From Cherax quadricarinatus (lineage: Eukaryota; Arthropoda; Malacostraca; Decapoda; Parastacidae): a stretch of 64,000 nt of DNA. The notes under the pieces were generated by a model. That model searched no databases. It saw only the letters and a program-made list of their open reading frames with translations, and was not told where the DNA came from. Numbering within the stretch: position 1 is the stretch's first letter; each line of letters opens with the position of its first letter. Positions 20,037 through 32,020 of the stretch are shown here, piece after piece. The translations under genes were made by a program, and so were the position numbers. The DNA is taken from the NCBI RefSeq assembly GCF_038502225.1, contig NW_027195228.1:122501-186500 (forward strand), given 5' to 3'.

Positions 20037-21525
20037 TTACATTTTTGATTTATGCCTTTTATCATCAATTTTTACCTGTAACACAGGTAAGGCTACTTCA
20101 GCAAAACCATCGTTATTAACATTAGCAGCAATTTTTACATTAGCTACTGTTGTGTCAGGATTGTCAACATTATCATTATTATCAACATTATTATATAGAC
20201 CCTTACACATGACTATATGGTATCTTCCTTTGTGACATTGATAACAGTTGTTTAATTTGGTATTATAATACTTTACATCATTACCTAAACATCTGATACA
20301 TCTGTCAAGTTCTTCCAATCTTTCAACTTCATCATTCCATGAATTGTATGCATTGCAATTCTTAGAAAAATGAGTACCCTTGCAGAAGAGACAATCTCTC
20401 TTTTCTTTGACTGGTTTCTTATTAACTGAGCTACTCTTAGGAGGGTGCTTATTCTTTTTGTCTTGAGGAAAATCATTATTTCTGATTCCTGCTACTTCAT
20501 ATGTACCTATGCAACTCTTTTTAGGAGATGAATTTTGATTATTAACATTGGGATAATTTTTCCCTTTGTGAAACTTGACAGATACCTCAGAGTTATTATG
20601 TGTTGCATCTTTAAAATGAGTTGGTTGGCTGGTCTGCAACTGCACAATTAATTCTTGTAGACTTAGTCTTATTTCCTCCAGACCAAAATAACCTTTGTGA
20701 TACTTGTTCAACTGTTTTATAGCTTAATTTATTCTGTACAATGGCACTCAAAAACCTGTCTGATTCATTCAGATTATATTTATTACTTAAAGTTTTGAGA
20801 GTGCTCTCCAGTTTAACTCTAAACTGCTGTAAACCTTTGTAAGAGTGATCTGGAGTTTTTAAATTTACAATGACAGTCACTATATCCAAACTACTTTGTT
20901 CTATATTACCATAAGTGACCTTCAACAAGTCAACTGCTTCCTTGTAAGAATCATCTACATTGGGAAAGGCTTGTATGAGCATGCGAGCATCTCCTCTTAT
21001 CTGTCCTTCGAGGTAAAATAATTTAGTAACACATGCTAGGTCACTTCTATCATGCACAGCTGCTTTAAAAATTTACCAAAACTCCTCCCAATTTTCTCCA
21101 GGATTAAATACAGGTAAACATAATTCTGGGAGTTTTGGTAAAGACATCTTGTTTATTGGAATAGATTGATTAACTGCCTGCTTTACACCTTTTAATTTAT
21201 TCAAAGCCTGACTTTTACAAGAAAGAATTGTTTCTTCTAATTCATAATACTGGTTAATCATAATCTGCATTTCTGTCTCATCTGCACAATTTACTAACAA
21301 ATCTCCTTCCTATTTTTTATAATATAATTTGTATAAATCATATCTAATCTCTAAAGCATCTAAATACAGTTTTAAATCATCATTATTCACAGTTTCCTGA
21401 TTCATTAATTGCAAACATTTATTGTATGGCTTTGTTACATGACCCTTTCTAGCCTGTAGTGATGCTTTATTTGCTCTAAATTTCATTGGCTTGTCCTCTC
21501 CATTAATTTCTTCATTTTCACCCAT
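20037..21525 (-). pseudogene. BEL/Pao-like gag
   Basis: Minus-strand gag of an LTR retrotransposon. The N-terminal coiled region (MGENEEINGEDKP...LEIRYDLYKLYY) is followed by PKLPELCLPVFNPGENWEEF and LEGQIRGDARMLIQAF, the capsid-like segment typical of Pao/BEL gag (a DUF1759-type pattern). The nucleocapsid carries CLFCKGTHFSKNC (C-x2-C-x3-H-x4-C) and CYQCHKGRYHIVMC knuckles. Gag packages the element RNA in cytoplasmic particles. Lesions: TAG after YYKK, TAA in EFW-stop-IF, and a frameshift near 20711. The start is the first Met of the frame, about 430 bp downstream of the 5' LTR. Confidence 0.85.
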
Positions 21526-21958
21526 GATTCAATGTATTAAATTCAACTTAACTAATAACACTGATTATGTACTTAATTATGCACTTTATAACAGTAAATA
21601 TTACAACTTACATCTGAATAAATCCTAGCTACACTTGAATTTAGCAATTACACATGTAAGGAAATTATAATACAAATTTTAAATACATAAATATAAATCC
21701 TAGCTACACTTGAGCTTAGCAATTACACATGTAAGAAAATTATAATACAAATTTTAAATACATTAATATAAATTCTAGCTACACTTAAGCTTAGCAAAAT
21801 TATTATTGTAGTAATTATAATCCACTACATATTAAGTAAAATTGTTGACTTAACATACACCATCTTCCATCATTTCACATATAATTATTAAGTAATTAAT
21901 TCACTAATTAATGACTTCACTAATTACATCCGGTTCAAAGGATCAACGGGTAACTACA
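21526..21958 (-). mobile_element. LTR element leader
   Basis: Untranslated leader between the 5' LTR and gag. It contains an approximately 85-bp segment repeated two to three times (ATCCTAGCTACACTTGA.CTTAGCAATTACACATGTAAG near 21627, 21703 and 21773). The primer-binding site should lie at the LTR edge (minus strand TGTAGTTACCCGTTGATCC), but I cannot name the tRNA. Confidence 0.6.
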
Positions 21959-22678
21959 TGGAAAATTAAAATTACCTGGATGAATCTCATTAGATACATA
22001 CTAGTAATTTTATAAAAGTAACAAAGATAATTATTCTTTATCAATGTTACAGAGACATGTAGGAATTTTAGGACATCCTAGACCACAAAAAATGTCCTCC
22101 TTCAATACCTACTCCACTCATATCTCCACAAGTCACTCTGAACTTATATTAATTTCAAATGAAATATACATCACCAGGGATTCTGGTACAACATTAATAT
22201 AAATATGTGGACTGTGGTATGTTAAATTTAATGAATGACTACATATACATTGAATGAGAATTTATAATAATAACAGTCACCAATTTGTCTGGAGATTACT
22301 TGGTGTGTCATACACAAACCCCTGCCTAAAATATGACGAAAATACTGGCCAGAATTTCAACATAAATATAGACATTACTCATCTGGGGTAATTTTATCCT
22401 GTTCCCATTTAATTACGGAGTCCTGTCCAGTCGCCTAATTCTCAAGTTCTGCAGGACTGCAAATCCAACAATTTCTGCTCCTATTTGAGAGGTTTTAACC
22501 ACAATTTAACCTCCAGAGTGACAAAATTTATACACATTTCACTAGCATGCCTTTGCCCAGTTCAAAACAATGGCATCTCTCTCAAGCAACGCTAACCCAC
22601 CGTCACTGGTTCATTTTTCTATTTATAAATTAATTTTTATTAACTACAATGTACTTCACTGATTTACACACAAAATAC
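21959..22678 (-). mobile_element. LTR (5' LTR of the BEL/Pao-like element)
   Basis: Direct repeat of 18941-19662 in the same orientation, starting TGGAAAATTAAAATTACCTG. On the element strand it precedes leader and gag and is therefore the 5' LTR. Confidence 0.85.
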
Positions 22679-24084
22679 ACTGTATTTTCGGAAAATATAC
22701 AGTATTTTCCACAGGCTTCAAATCCTGAATATTTGTGTATCTTAAGTGGAAGTAATTTTTTACCGATATTGGGCTGTGTGACTGCTAACTTATCAAAAAA
22801 AAATAATTTTATCAAATTAAATTTTCTTAAAAAAGAAATTTATTTTTCACAGGGCTGTAGAGAATTTTATATAGAATATGAATGAGAAAAGAAACTGGAA
22901 AATATATATGAACTACCTGTTTTTATAGCTTTTAGAAAATTGCATAAAACAAGGACAGACTTTCTTAATTCAGGAAACTTGTTTTCTTCTGATTCTGGAA
23001 ATTTTGCTTTTTTCCTTCAAAATTTGGCTTATCAAAAATGTTTTATTCGGTCGGCTTCATATTTTCCACGTTAGGGCAAGATTCATGGGACTACATGTAC
23101 GTGTGGGGCCTCACGCACAATTGGTCAAATGTGGCAAATGGAGAAGCCTCTGATCATGTGTCCCGCTTCAACGGTATTGTTAATGGAGTGTCCAGGAGTC
23201 ATTCTGCACCTTAATCTCGAAATGGCACAGAATAATTTTACTTTATTTTCCACTCCATTCAAAGAACTGGACTGGTCAGTACTTCTCTGCCTAAAACTGT
23301 GAGAGGTAACAATTTTCAATAGCTGATTCAACTTACGAAAATAGCGAAACATTTTATAGCTTCAGGCTGTGTTGGAGCAAATTTTGTGGGATTTTGTGCA
23401 GTAACAGGAGAATTCTTCTTATTATTAGTATTTACATCTTAGGGTTGATGTGTTTTCCATACAGGAAAGTTCCCGTTGATTTTAAGATGTGTAAATTTTG
23501 ATGTGCCAATATTTTTAATAAACTTTCTTTCTGAAAAATAACTTGAGAATGTCTCTTCTGATCAGAAATAAGTTACAGTGTTTGGCTTTTTGAAGTTATC
23601 CTAATTTAAATCTTCATAATGGACTACACTCCACTGTAATTATTTTATTTACATAAAAATTAAATAAAACTGCTTTTCTTGCCTAATAACCCCACTCATG
23701 TATTTGCAGGGTGAAAACATTATTAATTACGTAATTAAACTTTAAGAAAAGGTTGGACTGATTTTGGCTTAAGTAAGTATCAAAATGCATTTTATTATGC
23801 AAGAAATTTTGAAAATTTAAATTCTATTTTCATTAGATACACTATGTAACAAAATTTCACTTTTGTTATGTTCCTGGGAAATAAGCATCATATTCCAATT
23901 CTATATAACTAAATAAAATTTAAAAAAGTAATTTTGATCCCAGAACTTTGCTTTTGTGGTCAGGACACATCTGGAACACTTTCAAGAAAGATTGATTTAA
24001 AACTATTATGTTCTAGGGTTTTGCTTGGCAAATATAAAAACAGGGTCTCACAAACCAGCATTCAGTTTAGCTCTGGCAACCTGA
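22679..24084. other. AT-rich region without recognised feature
   Basis: About 1.4 kb. Short open frames occur but none shows a recognisable domain. From 23934 a frame stays open into the zinc-finger gene remnant and may include its 5' exon sequence. Confidence 0.45.
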
Positions 24085-25625
24085 GAAGACACATCAGAAG
24101 TGAAACGGCATCAAGAGGCGGCAATCATTCTCCAGATGCATTCTGCAACATATGTGGTCAATTCATTAAGACAAGAACAAAGAAGTTCTCTGCAACTGCA
24201 TCTAAAAAAATGTGTGAAGCTTACAAAGCATATTTTAGCATGTCAGTTGTGGACCAAGACAAGACCTGGGCACCTGATGTTGTTTGTGAACATTGTAAGA
24301 AAACATTGGAAGGTAAGAAAGTCATTAGTCATTTTTTAAATAAAATGTATGCAACAGAAACTATTTTTTTTGTTCTTTTACACAGTGATGTAGAGGAGAA
24401 AAAGAGCCATGAAGTTTGCCGTTCCTACAATATGGCGTGAACCTCTGATCACTCAACCAACTGCTACTTCTGCCTGGTGGATCCTTCCAAACGCCGAACT
24501 GGGAAAATTGTACCTGCTATTTCTTATCTTGCGCCAGTACCACACAGTGCTGATCTTCCTAATCTACACCTTCAGAAAGAAGTCAATCGTCAGAAGAAGA
24601 AAGCAGCAAATCAGAAAATGAAGAGCACAGTGAACAAGACTATGATCTCACAGATGCAGCTGTTGGGAGGAATCCTTACTACCCAAACCAAACAGACCTC
24701 AATGACCTTATCAGAGATCTTGGTTTGACAAAGTCAAATGCTGAGCTTTTGATTTCAAGGCTCAAGGAGTGGGACTTGATGGATGAAAGTGTGGAAGTGA
24801 CAAACCAAAGAAAACGTCACCATTCTCAAGCTTCTTCACTAATGAAGACAGGTTGTGCTACCGTAATGATGTATCAGGCCTGTTTGATGCAATTGAAATT
24901 GCATGCAATCCAGATGAATGGAGACTCTTCATTGATAGGTCATCCAGAAGCCTAAAGGCTGTACTTCTACACAATGGAAACAAATATCCATCTCTTCCCT
25001 TGGCTCTGTCATTGGGATAGTAGACACATACCAGCAAATTACCAGAGGAAGCACTGGCCTAAAAGGACTGAGTTCTCAGTTAGAAGACATAATATCAAAG
25101 ATAAACCATTAGTGGATCCTCAAAAGGTTCTGTTCTCTCCATTATGCATCAAACTAGGGTTAATGAAATAGTTCGTTACAGCTCTTGACAAAGAGTCTGC
25201 AGCCTTCAAATATCTTCAAGATTTCTTTCCCAAGCTATCAGAGACAAAGGTGAAGGTTGGCATCTTCACTGGACCAAAAGTCAGGAAAAATCACAGGGTG
25301 TTCAGAATTTCCAAAGAAGCTCACAGAGAAGGAAAAGGAAGCCTGGGAGAATTTTGTTGCTATAGCACAGGGCTTTGTGCGCAACAACAAGGCTGACAAT
25401 TATGTGGAACTTGTTGAGACCTTGGTAGAAAAGCTATGGTCGGATGGGCTGTAGGATGTCCCTTAAGGTCCTTATCCTTGATGCTCATCTTGACAATTTC
25501 AAGCAGAATACGGAAGCATACTCAGAGGATCAAGGGGAGCGCTTCCACCATGATACACTGGACTTTGAACACAGATAGCAGGGATCTTATGATGACAACA
25601 TGATGGCAGACAACATTGCGGGTTA
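24085..25625 (+). pseudogene. Multi-copy zinc-finger protein gene, decayed, with intron
   Basis: N-terminal part: PDAFCNICGQF, then AYKAYFSMSVVDQDKTWAPD, then VCEHCKKTLE, a pair of CxxC half-fingers. After a GT-AG intron (24313-24385) it continues KFAVPTIWREP, and after a frameshift STNCYFCLVDPSKRRTG and PVPHSADLPN. Further pieces in shifting frames are LNDLIRDLGLTKSNAELLIS, SSRSLKAVLLHNGNKYPSLP, FSPLCIKLGLMK, ESAAFKYLQDFFPKLSE, EDQGERFHHDTLDF and NMMADNIAG. I recognise this order from a large unnamed arthropod protein family that appears in many copies and behaves like a transposon passenger or domesticated gene. No biochemical function is known to me. The copy has at least four frameshifts and several stops. 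Confidence 0.65.
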
Positions 25626-25699
25626 AACGGGAAAGTTATTTGTTACTTGCTCGCAGATTTAGAAAACTGCTCATTTTTAAATTTATTATTTATAATTAA
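25626..25699. other. Short AT-rich spacer
   Basis: AT-rich stretch ending in TTTATAATTAAAG, the tail adjoining the GC-rich SINE-like repeat. Confidence 0.5.
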
Positions 25700-25965
25700 A
25701 GATTCGCCGGTATTCACCCGGCCCGGGCCTTTTCCAAGTGACGGCCCGGCCTTGGCTCCCTGTCTAGGGAGTGTCTGAGACCTAAGTCTCCCATGGAAGG
25801 AGGCACGAGTACCCCGTCATCTTTGGGACCAACTGTCCCCAGGCCTAGCTTCTCGTAGGGAGAAGCTAGGCCTCTCTGGTCTGTCATCCCCGCCCCAAGG
25901 GAGCTAATGAGAATGACAGTGTTGTGAGGTGCAAGCTCTGGCTCAGGCACCTACCCTGCCCTGGT
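25700..25965 (+). mobile_element. GC-rich SINE-like repeat, copy 2
   Basis: Same element as 10798-11088: GATTCGCCGGTATTCACCCG, GAGTGTCTGAGACCTAAGTC, CCCCAGGCCTAG, AGGCCTCTCTGGTCTGTCAT. It lacks about 25 bp in the middle relative to copy 1. Confidence 0.75.
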
Positions 25966-26298
25966 AGGGCTGAGCATGGTGTCGATGTGTCATTTTTGTA
26001 TGTTTCAGAAAGTTTAAAATAAATTTGTATATATTTTAGTTTATTTCAATTATGTAAATTTTATTTATTTTATTATGTTTTTGTTTTATATCCCAAACTA
26101 CCAAAAAATATTGAAAATCGGCCATTTTTTGTCAAAATTCATCTTGTAAGTCACAAAAGCAAAGTTTAAAAGGAATAATGGGCATTTTCTATTGTTTTTC
26201 AATAAAAGGAGTTAAAAAATAACACTTACTTGCCAGGAACAAAAATTGTGTTACACAGTAATTATTTGTGTTTCATCCAATTTACCTTCAAGTCTCAA
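25966..26298. other. AT-rich region without recognised feature
   Basis: About 330 bp of AT-rich sequence between the GC-rich repeat and the 3' end of CR1 copy B. Confidence 0.5.
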
Positions 26299-28990
26299 GA
26301 ACATAAGAAAGAAGGAACACTGCAACAGGCCTACTGACCCATGCGGAGTAGGTCCATGTCCCCCCCCGGATAAGCCCAATGACCCCCCCCAGATTAGCCA
26401 ATGACCCCCCCGGATTAGCCCAATGACCCACCCAGTCTGGTCACCTCCACTCAAGGAAGGAGCACGGCACCAGACCCAGTAGCACAAGCTACTCGGGTCC
26501 GACTCACACCCACTCACACCCATTCATGCATTTATCTAACCTAGTTTTAAAACTACACAACGTTTTAGCCTGAATAACTGTACTCGGGAGTTTGTTCCAC
26601 ACATCCACAACTCTATTACCAAACCAGTGCTTTCCTATATCCTTCCTGAATCTGAATTTTTCCAACTTGAAACCATTGCTGCGAGTCCTGTCTTGGCTGG
26701 AAATTTTCAGCAAGCTATTTACATCCTCTTTATTTATTCCTGTTTTCCATTTATACACCTCGATCATATCCCCCCTAATTCTACGTCTTTCGAGAGAGTG
26801 CAGATTCAGGGCCCTCAGTCTATCCTCATAGGGAAGAATTCTGATACATGGGATCATCTTTGTCATCCTTCTCTGTATGTTTTCCAGAGCATTTATATCC
26901 ATTCTGTAATACGGTGACCAGAACTGAGCAGCATAGTCTAAATGAGGCCTAACCAAGGATATATAAAGTTGAAGAACAACCTGAGGACTTCTATTATTTA
27001 TACTTCTAGATATGAAGCCAAGAATTCTGTTAGCTTTATTACAAACACTAATGCACTGTTGTCTTGGTTTTAGATTACTGCTAACTAGAACTTCTAAATC
27101 CTTTTCGTAATCAGTAGTATTGAGATCTATATTATTTACTTTAGATGTGGCATGGTTATTTATCTGTCCAACCTTTAGAACTTTGCATTTGTCAATATTA
27201 AACTGCATCTGTCACTTCTCCGACCATTGCATCACTCTATTCAAATCATCCTGGAGTGCTCTAGTGTCCTCATTAGAATGAATTGGACGGCCTATTTTGG
27301 TGTCATCAGCAAATTTGCTTACGTCCCTATTTATTCCCTCATCTACGTCGTTTATGTAAATTGTGAACAACAACGGGCCCAACACTGTCCCCTGAGGAAC
27401 CCCGCTTTTGACGTGCCCCCATTCTGATATCTCCCCATTTATGCAAACTCTCTGCTGCCTATTTGTCAGCCATGCCTCTACCCAGGGAAAAATTTCTCCT
27501 CCTATTCCGTGTGTCTTAAGTTTCCTCGATAGCCTCTGATGTGGAACTCTATCGAAAGCCTTACTGAAGCCAATATACACAATATCAAATTCATTACCAT
27601 GATCTACCTCCTCAAACACCTTAGTGAAAAAAAGTTAGTAAATTCGTAAGACAGGAACGCCCCTTTGCAAAACCGTGTTGAGATTCATTAATCAGTCTGT
27701 GCCTATCAAGATGGCTACGAATTGCTTCGGCAATTATTGATTCCATAAATTTTCCCACTATGGAGGTAAGGCTTATTGGTCTATAGTTCGTAGGCAAGGA
27801 CCTGTCACCTGCCTTATAAATAGGTATTACATTTGCCATTTTCTATTTATCAGGCACTATGCCAGTTTGTAGTGAAATGTTAAAAAGATTAGTCAAAGGT
27901 ATGCTAAGTTCCTCTTTACATTCCTTTAACACCCTTGCAAACAGTTCATCAGGACCTGGGGATTTGTTAGGTTTTAGTTTCTCTATTTGTCTGAGGACCA
28001 TGTCTCTAGTTACCGCAATCGTGCATAGCTTATTATCATCCTGTTCTATATAATCTATTATTTCAGGAATATTGCTAGTATTTTCCTGGGTGAAAACTGA
28101 GAGGAAGTAGGTATTGAGAATTTCACACATATCCATATCACTCTCAGTGATCTGGCCAGAGTTACTCTTAAGTGGGCAAGTCTTGTCCCTAATCTTACTT
28201 CTGTATACCTGAAAGAACCCTTTTGGGTTTGTCTTTGAATCCTTGCGACCTTAGCCTTGTAATCCCTTTTTGCTTTTCTTATTCTTTTGTTTATTTCTCT
28301 CTTTAATTGAATATATTGATTTCTTAACTGCCCATCCTATCTTTTGATACGCCTGTATATGCCTCTCTTTTGACCAATGAGATGTTTTAATCTATTGTTC
28401 ATCCATTTGGGATAATTTTTGTTAGATCTAATTTCCCTACTCGGAACAAAAGTTGTCTGGGCAGCTGGAACTATGCTCTGGAAAACATCATATTGGCAAC
28501 CAAGATCACCTACCTGACCCATAGTCAGGACATCCCAGTTTAGCCCACCCAGGAAATTTTTCAGTACCATGAAGTCGGCCAAGCGAAAATCTGGGACAGA
28601 GATTTGATTGCAGTTATCTGGGTAATTCCATGATATATTGAAACTAAGTGATTTTTGATCACTTTCCCCAAGCTCATCATTAACCTCAAGATTATTAATT
28701 AGTGAATCTTTGTTGGCAAGAACCAAGTCAAGCAGATTGTTTCCTCTAGTTGGTTCTGTCACAACCTGTTCTAAAAAGCAATCCTGAACCGTATCAAGAA
28801 AGTCACTAGACTCAAGATTTCCTGTCATATTGTTCCAATCAATTTGTCCAAAGTTAAAATCTCCCATTATCACAACGTTTTCATATCTAGATGCCTTATG
28901 AATATCGTCCCATAACAGCTTACTGCACTCCCTATCAAGGTTTGGGGCCTATAAATCACACCGAAAATTAATTTGTCTCGTCCCTCGAGA
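26299..28990 (-). mobile_element. CR1 copy B, 5'-truncated
   Basis: Minus-strand copy of the same CR1 subfamily as copy A. Its 3' end is the AAGAACATAAGAAAGAAGGA octamer tail at 26299. The 5' end is truncated inside the endonuclease at about 28990, where similarity to copy A (around 15530) stops. 5' truncation is the usual result of incomplete target-primed reverse transcription. Confidence 0.9.
26504..28900 (-). pseudogene. CR1 copy B ORF2 (EN C-terminal half + RT)
   Basis: Endonuclease part with MGDFNFGQIDW intact and GESDQKSL (Gln where the catalytic His of SDH is expected). The linker and RT follow: MANVIPIYKAGDRSLPTNYR, KAFDRVPHQRL, GVPQGTVLGPLLFTIYIND and SKFADDTKIG, all with good catalytic motifs, ending CMNGCEWV. 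Lesions: stops where Trp is expected at 27840-27842 and 27209-27211, a frameshift at an A-run near 27630, and frame changes between 28137 and 28337. It serves as a reference for reading copy A, whose nonsense codons are mostly absent here. Confidence 0.9.
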
Positions 28991-29370
28991 AACTAACCAT
29001 GATGTTAACGTTATAATACAACTTCTGAGTGGCTTCAAGCTCAGTTTTCCTGTGCATTTTATGATATTGATCTCTGTGGTATCTTTGAAAGGTTAGAATT
29101 AAATTTGAGCTGAATATGTTCTAAACTGCAAATTTTATTGAAGAAATTCAAATATTGATTTCCAAATGATGAATACCTCGTCTGACGCACTTAAAATCTC
29201 CAAACGATAATATTTAACTAAATTTCAAACTCATTCCGCATTCTGCATTATTCTGTTTGCGGGCAATGGAGTCATGCAGTCATGGGATACCTTTCTAGGA
29301 TCGCTCAGCGCTCGAAACACATCAATTTAGCAGTTGGGCTAAAGCTGTAGCGAGGTCGTCATGCAGTTCT
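28991..29370. other. No recognised feature
   Basis: About 380 bp beyond the truncated 5' end of CR1 copy B. No coding signal and no copy elsewhere in the window. Confidence 0.5.
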
Positions 29371-29461
29371 AGGCTCCACGAAAGTCTTACCTTAGACTCC
29401 ACGAAAGTCTTACTTTAGGCTCCACGAAAGTCTTACTTTTGGCTCCACGAAAGTCTTGCTT
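29371..29461. repeat. Four-copy 23-24-bp minisatellite
   Basis: GGCTCCACGAAAGTCTTACT repeated four times with starts near 29373, 29397, 29420 and 29443. Confidence 0.95.
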
Positions 29462-29578
29462 AAATATGATCTTTCTGGTGTTTCTACAACCTGGCCGCAG
29501 GCTAGGATCGTTTGATGCTTGCCTGGTCAACCAACCTGTTGCTGCTGATGGCCTGCTGACCCACGTATCCATCACAGC

Positions 29579-30949
29579 CTAGAGAAGAAATTTGTCGAGT
29601 ATCCTCTTCAAGACTTCTCCTCTTGTCCCTATTGACGGTGTCAAGCAAGTGTAGAACATTTCACCATTTTTTATTTTGACAATTAGTCTCCTGTTGCTAA
29701 GGTAAGACTTAAACAAGTCTACAGAACCTATACCGATAGCTTGAAGTTTCTTACATAATATATTGTGGTTGACAGTATCGAAGGCCTTTTGCAGGTCTAA
29801 GGTTACCATACCTATGAGGTTCCCCTTTGACATTTCAGTTCTCAGGTAATCAAACAGATTAAATAGGGAGGTGTCGGTTGAGTAAGATCTTCTAAAGCCC
29901 GATTGATAGCTATGGAGAATGTTGTTGTCATTAAGGTACTTAACTACTTGACAGTACACCGCCCTCTCTAGAATTTTGGATATTATACTGAGTATACTAA
30001 CAGGCCTATAGTTGCTTACATCAGACCTACTATTTTTCTTGAAGACAGAAGTAACTCTGGCCTCCTTGAACCCGTCCGGTACGGTATTAGTGGTGATTGA
30101 TAGATTTATTATGTGAGCAATAGGGATTGACAGTTCAGAAGCACCATCTTTTAGGAACTTTGACGGGATGCTATCAGGGTCAGTGAAATAGTTGGGTTTA
30201 ACCTGCTTAGTTATTATTATTATTAAAGATTCGCCGGTATTCTCCCGGCCCGGGCCTTTTCCAAGTGGCGGCCCGGCCCTTAGTTCTTTTTGAATAAAGT
30301 CATGAGATACACTTACTAGTTGACAACTGTTTGGGGTTACCCCTTTATTGGTATAGTATGTTTGAAACTTATCAGAGTCTGTGTTAAAGGTATTTGATGC
30401 AGCTGGTAGTTTACTTACTAGTGTTGATGCAACAGATGTGTAGAAGGAATTAAAGCAATTTGCCACCTTAGATGTTTCGTGGCATACCTCATTATCGATA
30501 GTGAGTACTATGTTAGACCTATCTACTGGCTTATGGCTATACGCCAACTGTTTTAGTTGTTGCCAGAGCTTTCTGGGGCAATGCTTATACTCTTCAATTT
30601 TTGAGCAATAGTGCTTTGCCTTTGCTCCTTTTATAAGTCTCTGTGCTCTGTTCCTCACCACTTGGAATTCATTTAGTTCTGCAATATCCTGTCTGTTTGC
30701 TTTAAATCTTTTTAGCAGCTGGTCTCTGAATTTCATATTATCTAATATCTCAGTAGTCATCCAGGGTTCAATTCTTCGTTTAATCCTAACCTCTTTAACT
30801 GGTGCAATATTATCAAGGATGGTAGTGAACATTGTTTTGAATTTTTCCCAGGCATCGTTTACGTCCGTGCAACTTGTTATCTCTGTCCAGTCACAATTGT
30901 GTAGCCTATTTACCAGTGTTTCTTTACTGTAGTTTCTAGTTGACCTCAT
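29579..30949 (-). pseudogene. LINE RT, truncated before the catalytic motif
   Basis: An open frame of 456 codons on the minus strand. The linker (KRRIEPWMTTEILDNMKFRD) is followed by RT blocks GFKEARVTSVFKKNSRSDVS, NYRPVSILSIISKILERAVY, YQSGFRRSYSTDTSLF and VTLDLQKAFDTVNHNILCKK. After YLSNRRLIVKIKNGEM it becomes IGTRGEVLKRILDKFLL and stops. The PQGS and YADD blocks are gone, so it cannot be an active RT. Residues encoded at 30213-30285 come from an inserted GC-rich SINE fragment that leaves the frame open. Confidence 0.85.
30206..30285 (+). mobile_element. GC-rich SINE-like repeat, short copy 3, with target duplication
   Basis: About 66 bp (30213-30278): TTATTATTATTAAAG followed by ATTCGCCGGTATTCTCCCGG and GGCGGCCCGGCC. 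It is bounded by CTTAGTT at 30206-30212 and 30279-30285. Relative to copies 1 and 2 only the first 55 or so bases are present. Confidence 0.8.
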
Positions 30950-31184
30950 TTTTATTATCCTGTGTAGGCCTATCCTATCCCTAGTGATTTTCCTGGTGCA
31001 GTAAATGATGAAATAATCACTAAGACCTGTGGTAATGACGCCTGACTGACTAATGTTCTCAGAGCGGTTACAAAGTATGTGGTCAGTTAGGGTGGCTGAG
31101 AACTGTGTGATCCGGGTTGGTGTATTAATTAGTTGAGTGTAACTATTTAAACCTAGAATTTGCTTATACCTTTTGCATAGCCCG

Positions 31185-31580
31185 TTATTTTGTTGCTGAA
31201 AACATATTGAAGTCGCCCAGTATTATTGTCTCGCAATTGTTTTCAAGTCCGGACAAGACTCTGGAAAAGTCTTCTAAGAACTGGTCTTGGGTGGGAGGGC
31301 GGTAACTAGTTCCAACTAAGATGGGTTTGGTCTTGGGAAGCAGCACTTCAAACCATAGAATCTCCAGTTTATTGTTATTTAAATCATGTCTTGGGTTGTA
31401 AGCGAAGTCATTTCTAATGTAGTCACATACTCCACCACCCTTTCTGTTCATATCTAAGCGTTTTATATCATAACCTTCTATTTTGACCTCGTCGTCAGTT
31501 ACCGTATCATCCAACCAGGATTCAGAGATGGTTATAACTGCCGCCCTAATTTTGTTAGCTAACATCCTAATCTCTGCCAA
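31185..31580 (-). pseudogene. LINE APE endonuclease fragment
   Basis: Minus frame with MLANKIRAAVITISESWLDD, RLDMNRKGGGVCDYIRND, ILVGTSYRPPTQDQF and ETIILGDFNMFSATK. These are the E-S-W, Y-RPP and GDFN blocks of an APE-type nuclease. The frame ends just after GDFN. Sequence from 31180 to 30950 continues the EN C-terminus in other frames. Same element as the RT at 29579-30949. Confidence 0.8.
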
Positions 31581-31620
31581 TTTAGGAAGAAGTGGTCTTG
31601 AGTTGACCTGACTTTTCTTG

Positions 31621-32020
31621 AGTTTTATAGGTAGATTTGGCGTTTTCTGCTATGATTCTCTCACTGTACACTGGTCAGCTGAATATAGGTCACCTACTAA
31701 AACATTAACCTTGACTGTTTAACTATTCACTTCTTTCCCACGACTGGCACTGAGGGATAACCGTCCTATAACCTTGGAGTTTTGTATTGTAGATTTGACG
31801 ATGTCTCCTGTGTTTCCCTCTCGTTAGCACTGGTACAGGTGATATGATGGTGGTACAGATATGATGCTACTGTCAACAGATGAACGTCAGTATAGATGAG
31901 AACTTCACTTCACTAGTTGTACGTCTGGCAGTAGTTGGTGTTTGGTGCCGGTCAGCCATGTTTAAATGCTCAATTCTTTCCCTCGTTTGGCACTGAGCGA
32001 AAAAAGTTCTACAGACATTA
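31621..32020. other. No recognised feature; possible LINE 5' region
   Basis: About 400 bp without a clear ORF. CTCAATTCTTTCCCTCGTTT and TGGCACTGAG occur near 31970, and TTTCCCACGACTGGCACTGA near 31735, a weak internal repetition. Confidence 0.4.

Larger units (their letters stand above)
29465..31620 (-). mobile_element. CR1/L2-like LINE with deleted RT C-terminus
   Basis: Minus-strand LINE distinct from CR1 A-C. It contains EN (31185-31580), RT N-terminal two thirds (29579-30949) and a presumed 3' UTR with GTGATGGATACGTGGGTCAG and GGTTGGTTGACCAGGCAAGC at 29480-29580. The RT frame runs straight into the 3' sequence, so the catalytic block is missing. Confidence 0.75.

Noticed and set aside
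22649..22885. Plus-strand 78-codon frame near the LTR boundary
   Set aside because: AT-rich, overlaps the LTR edge, no domain.
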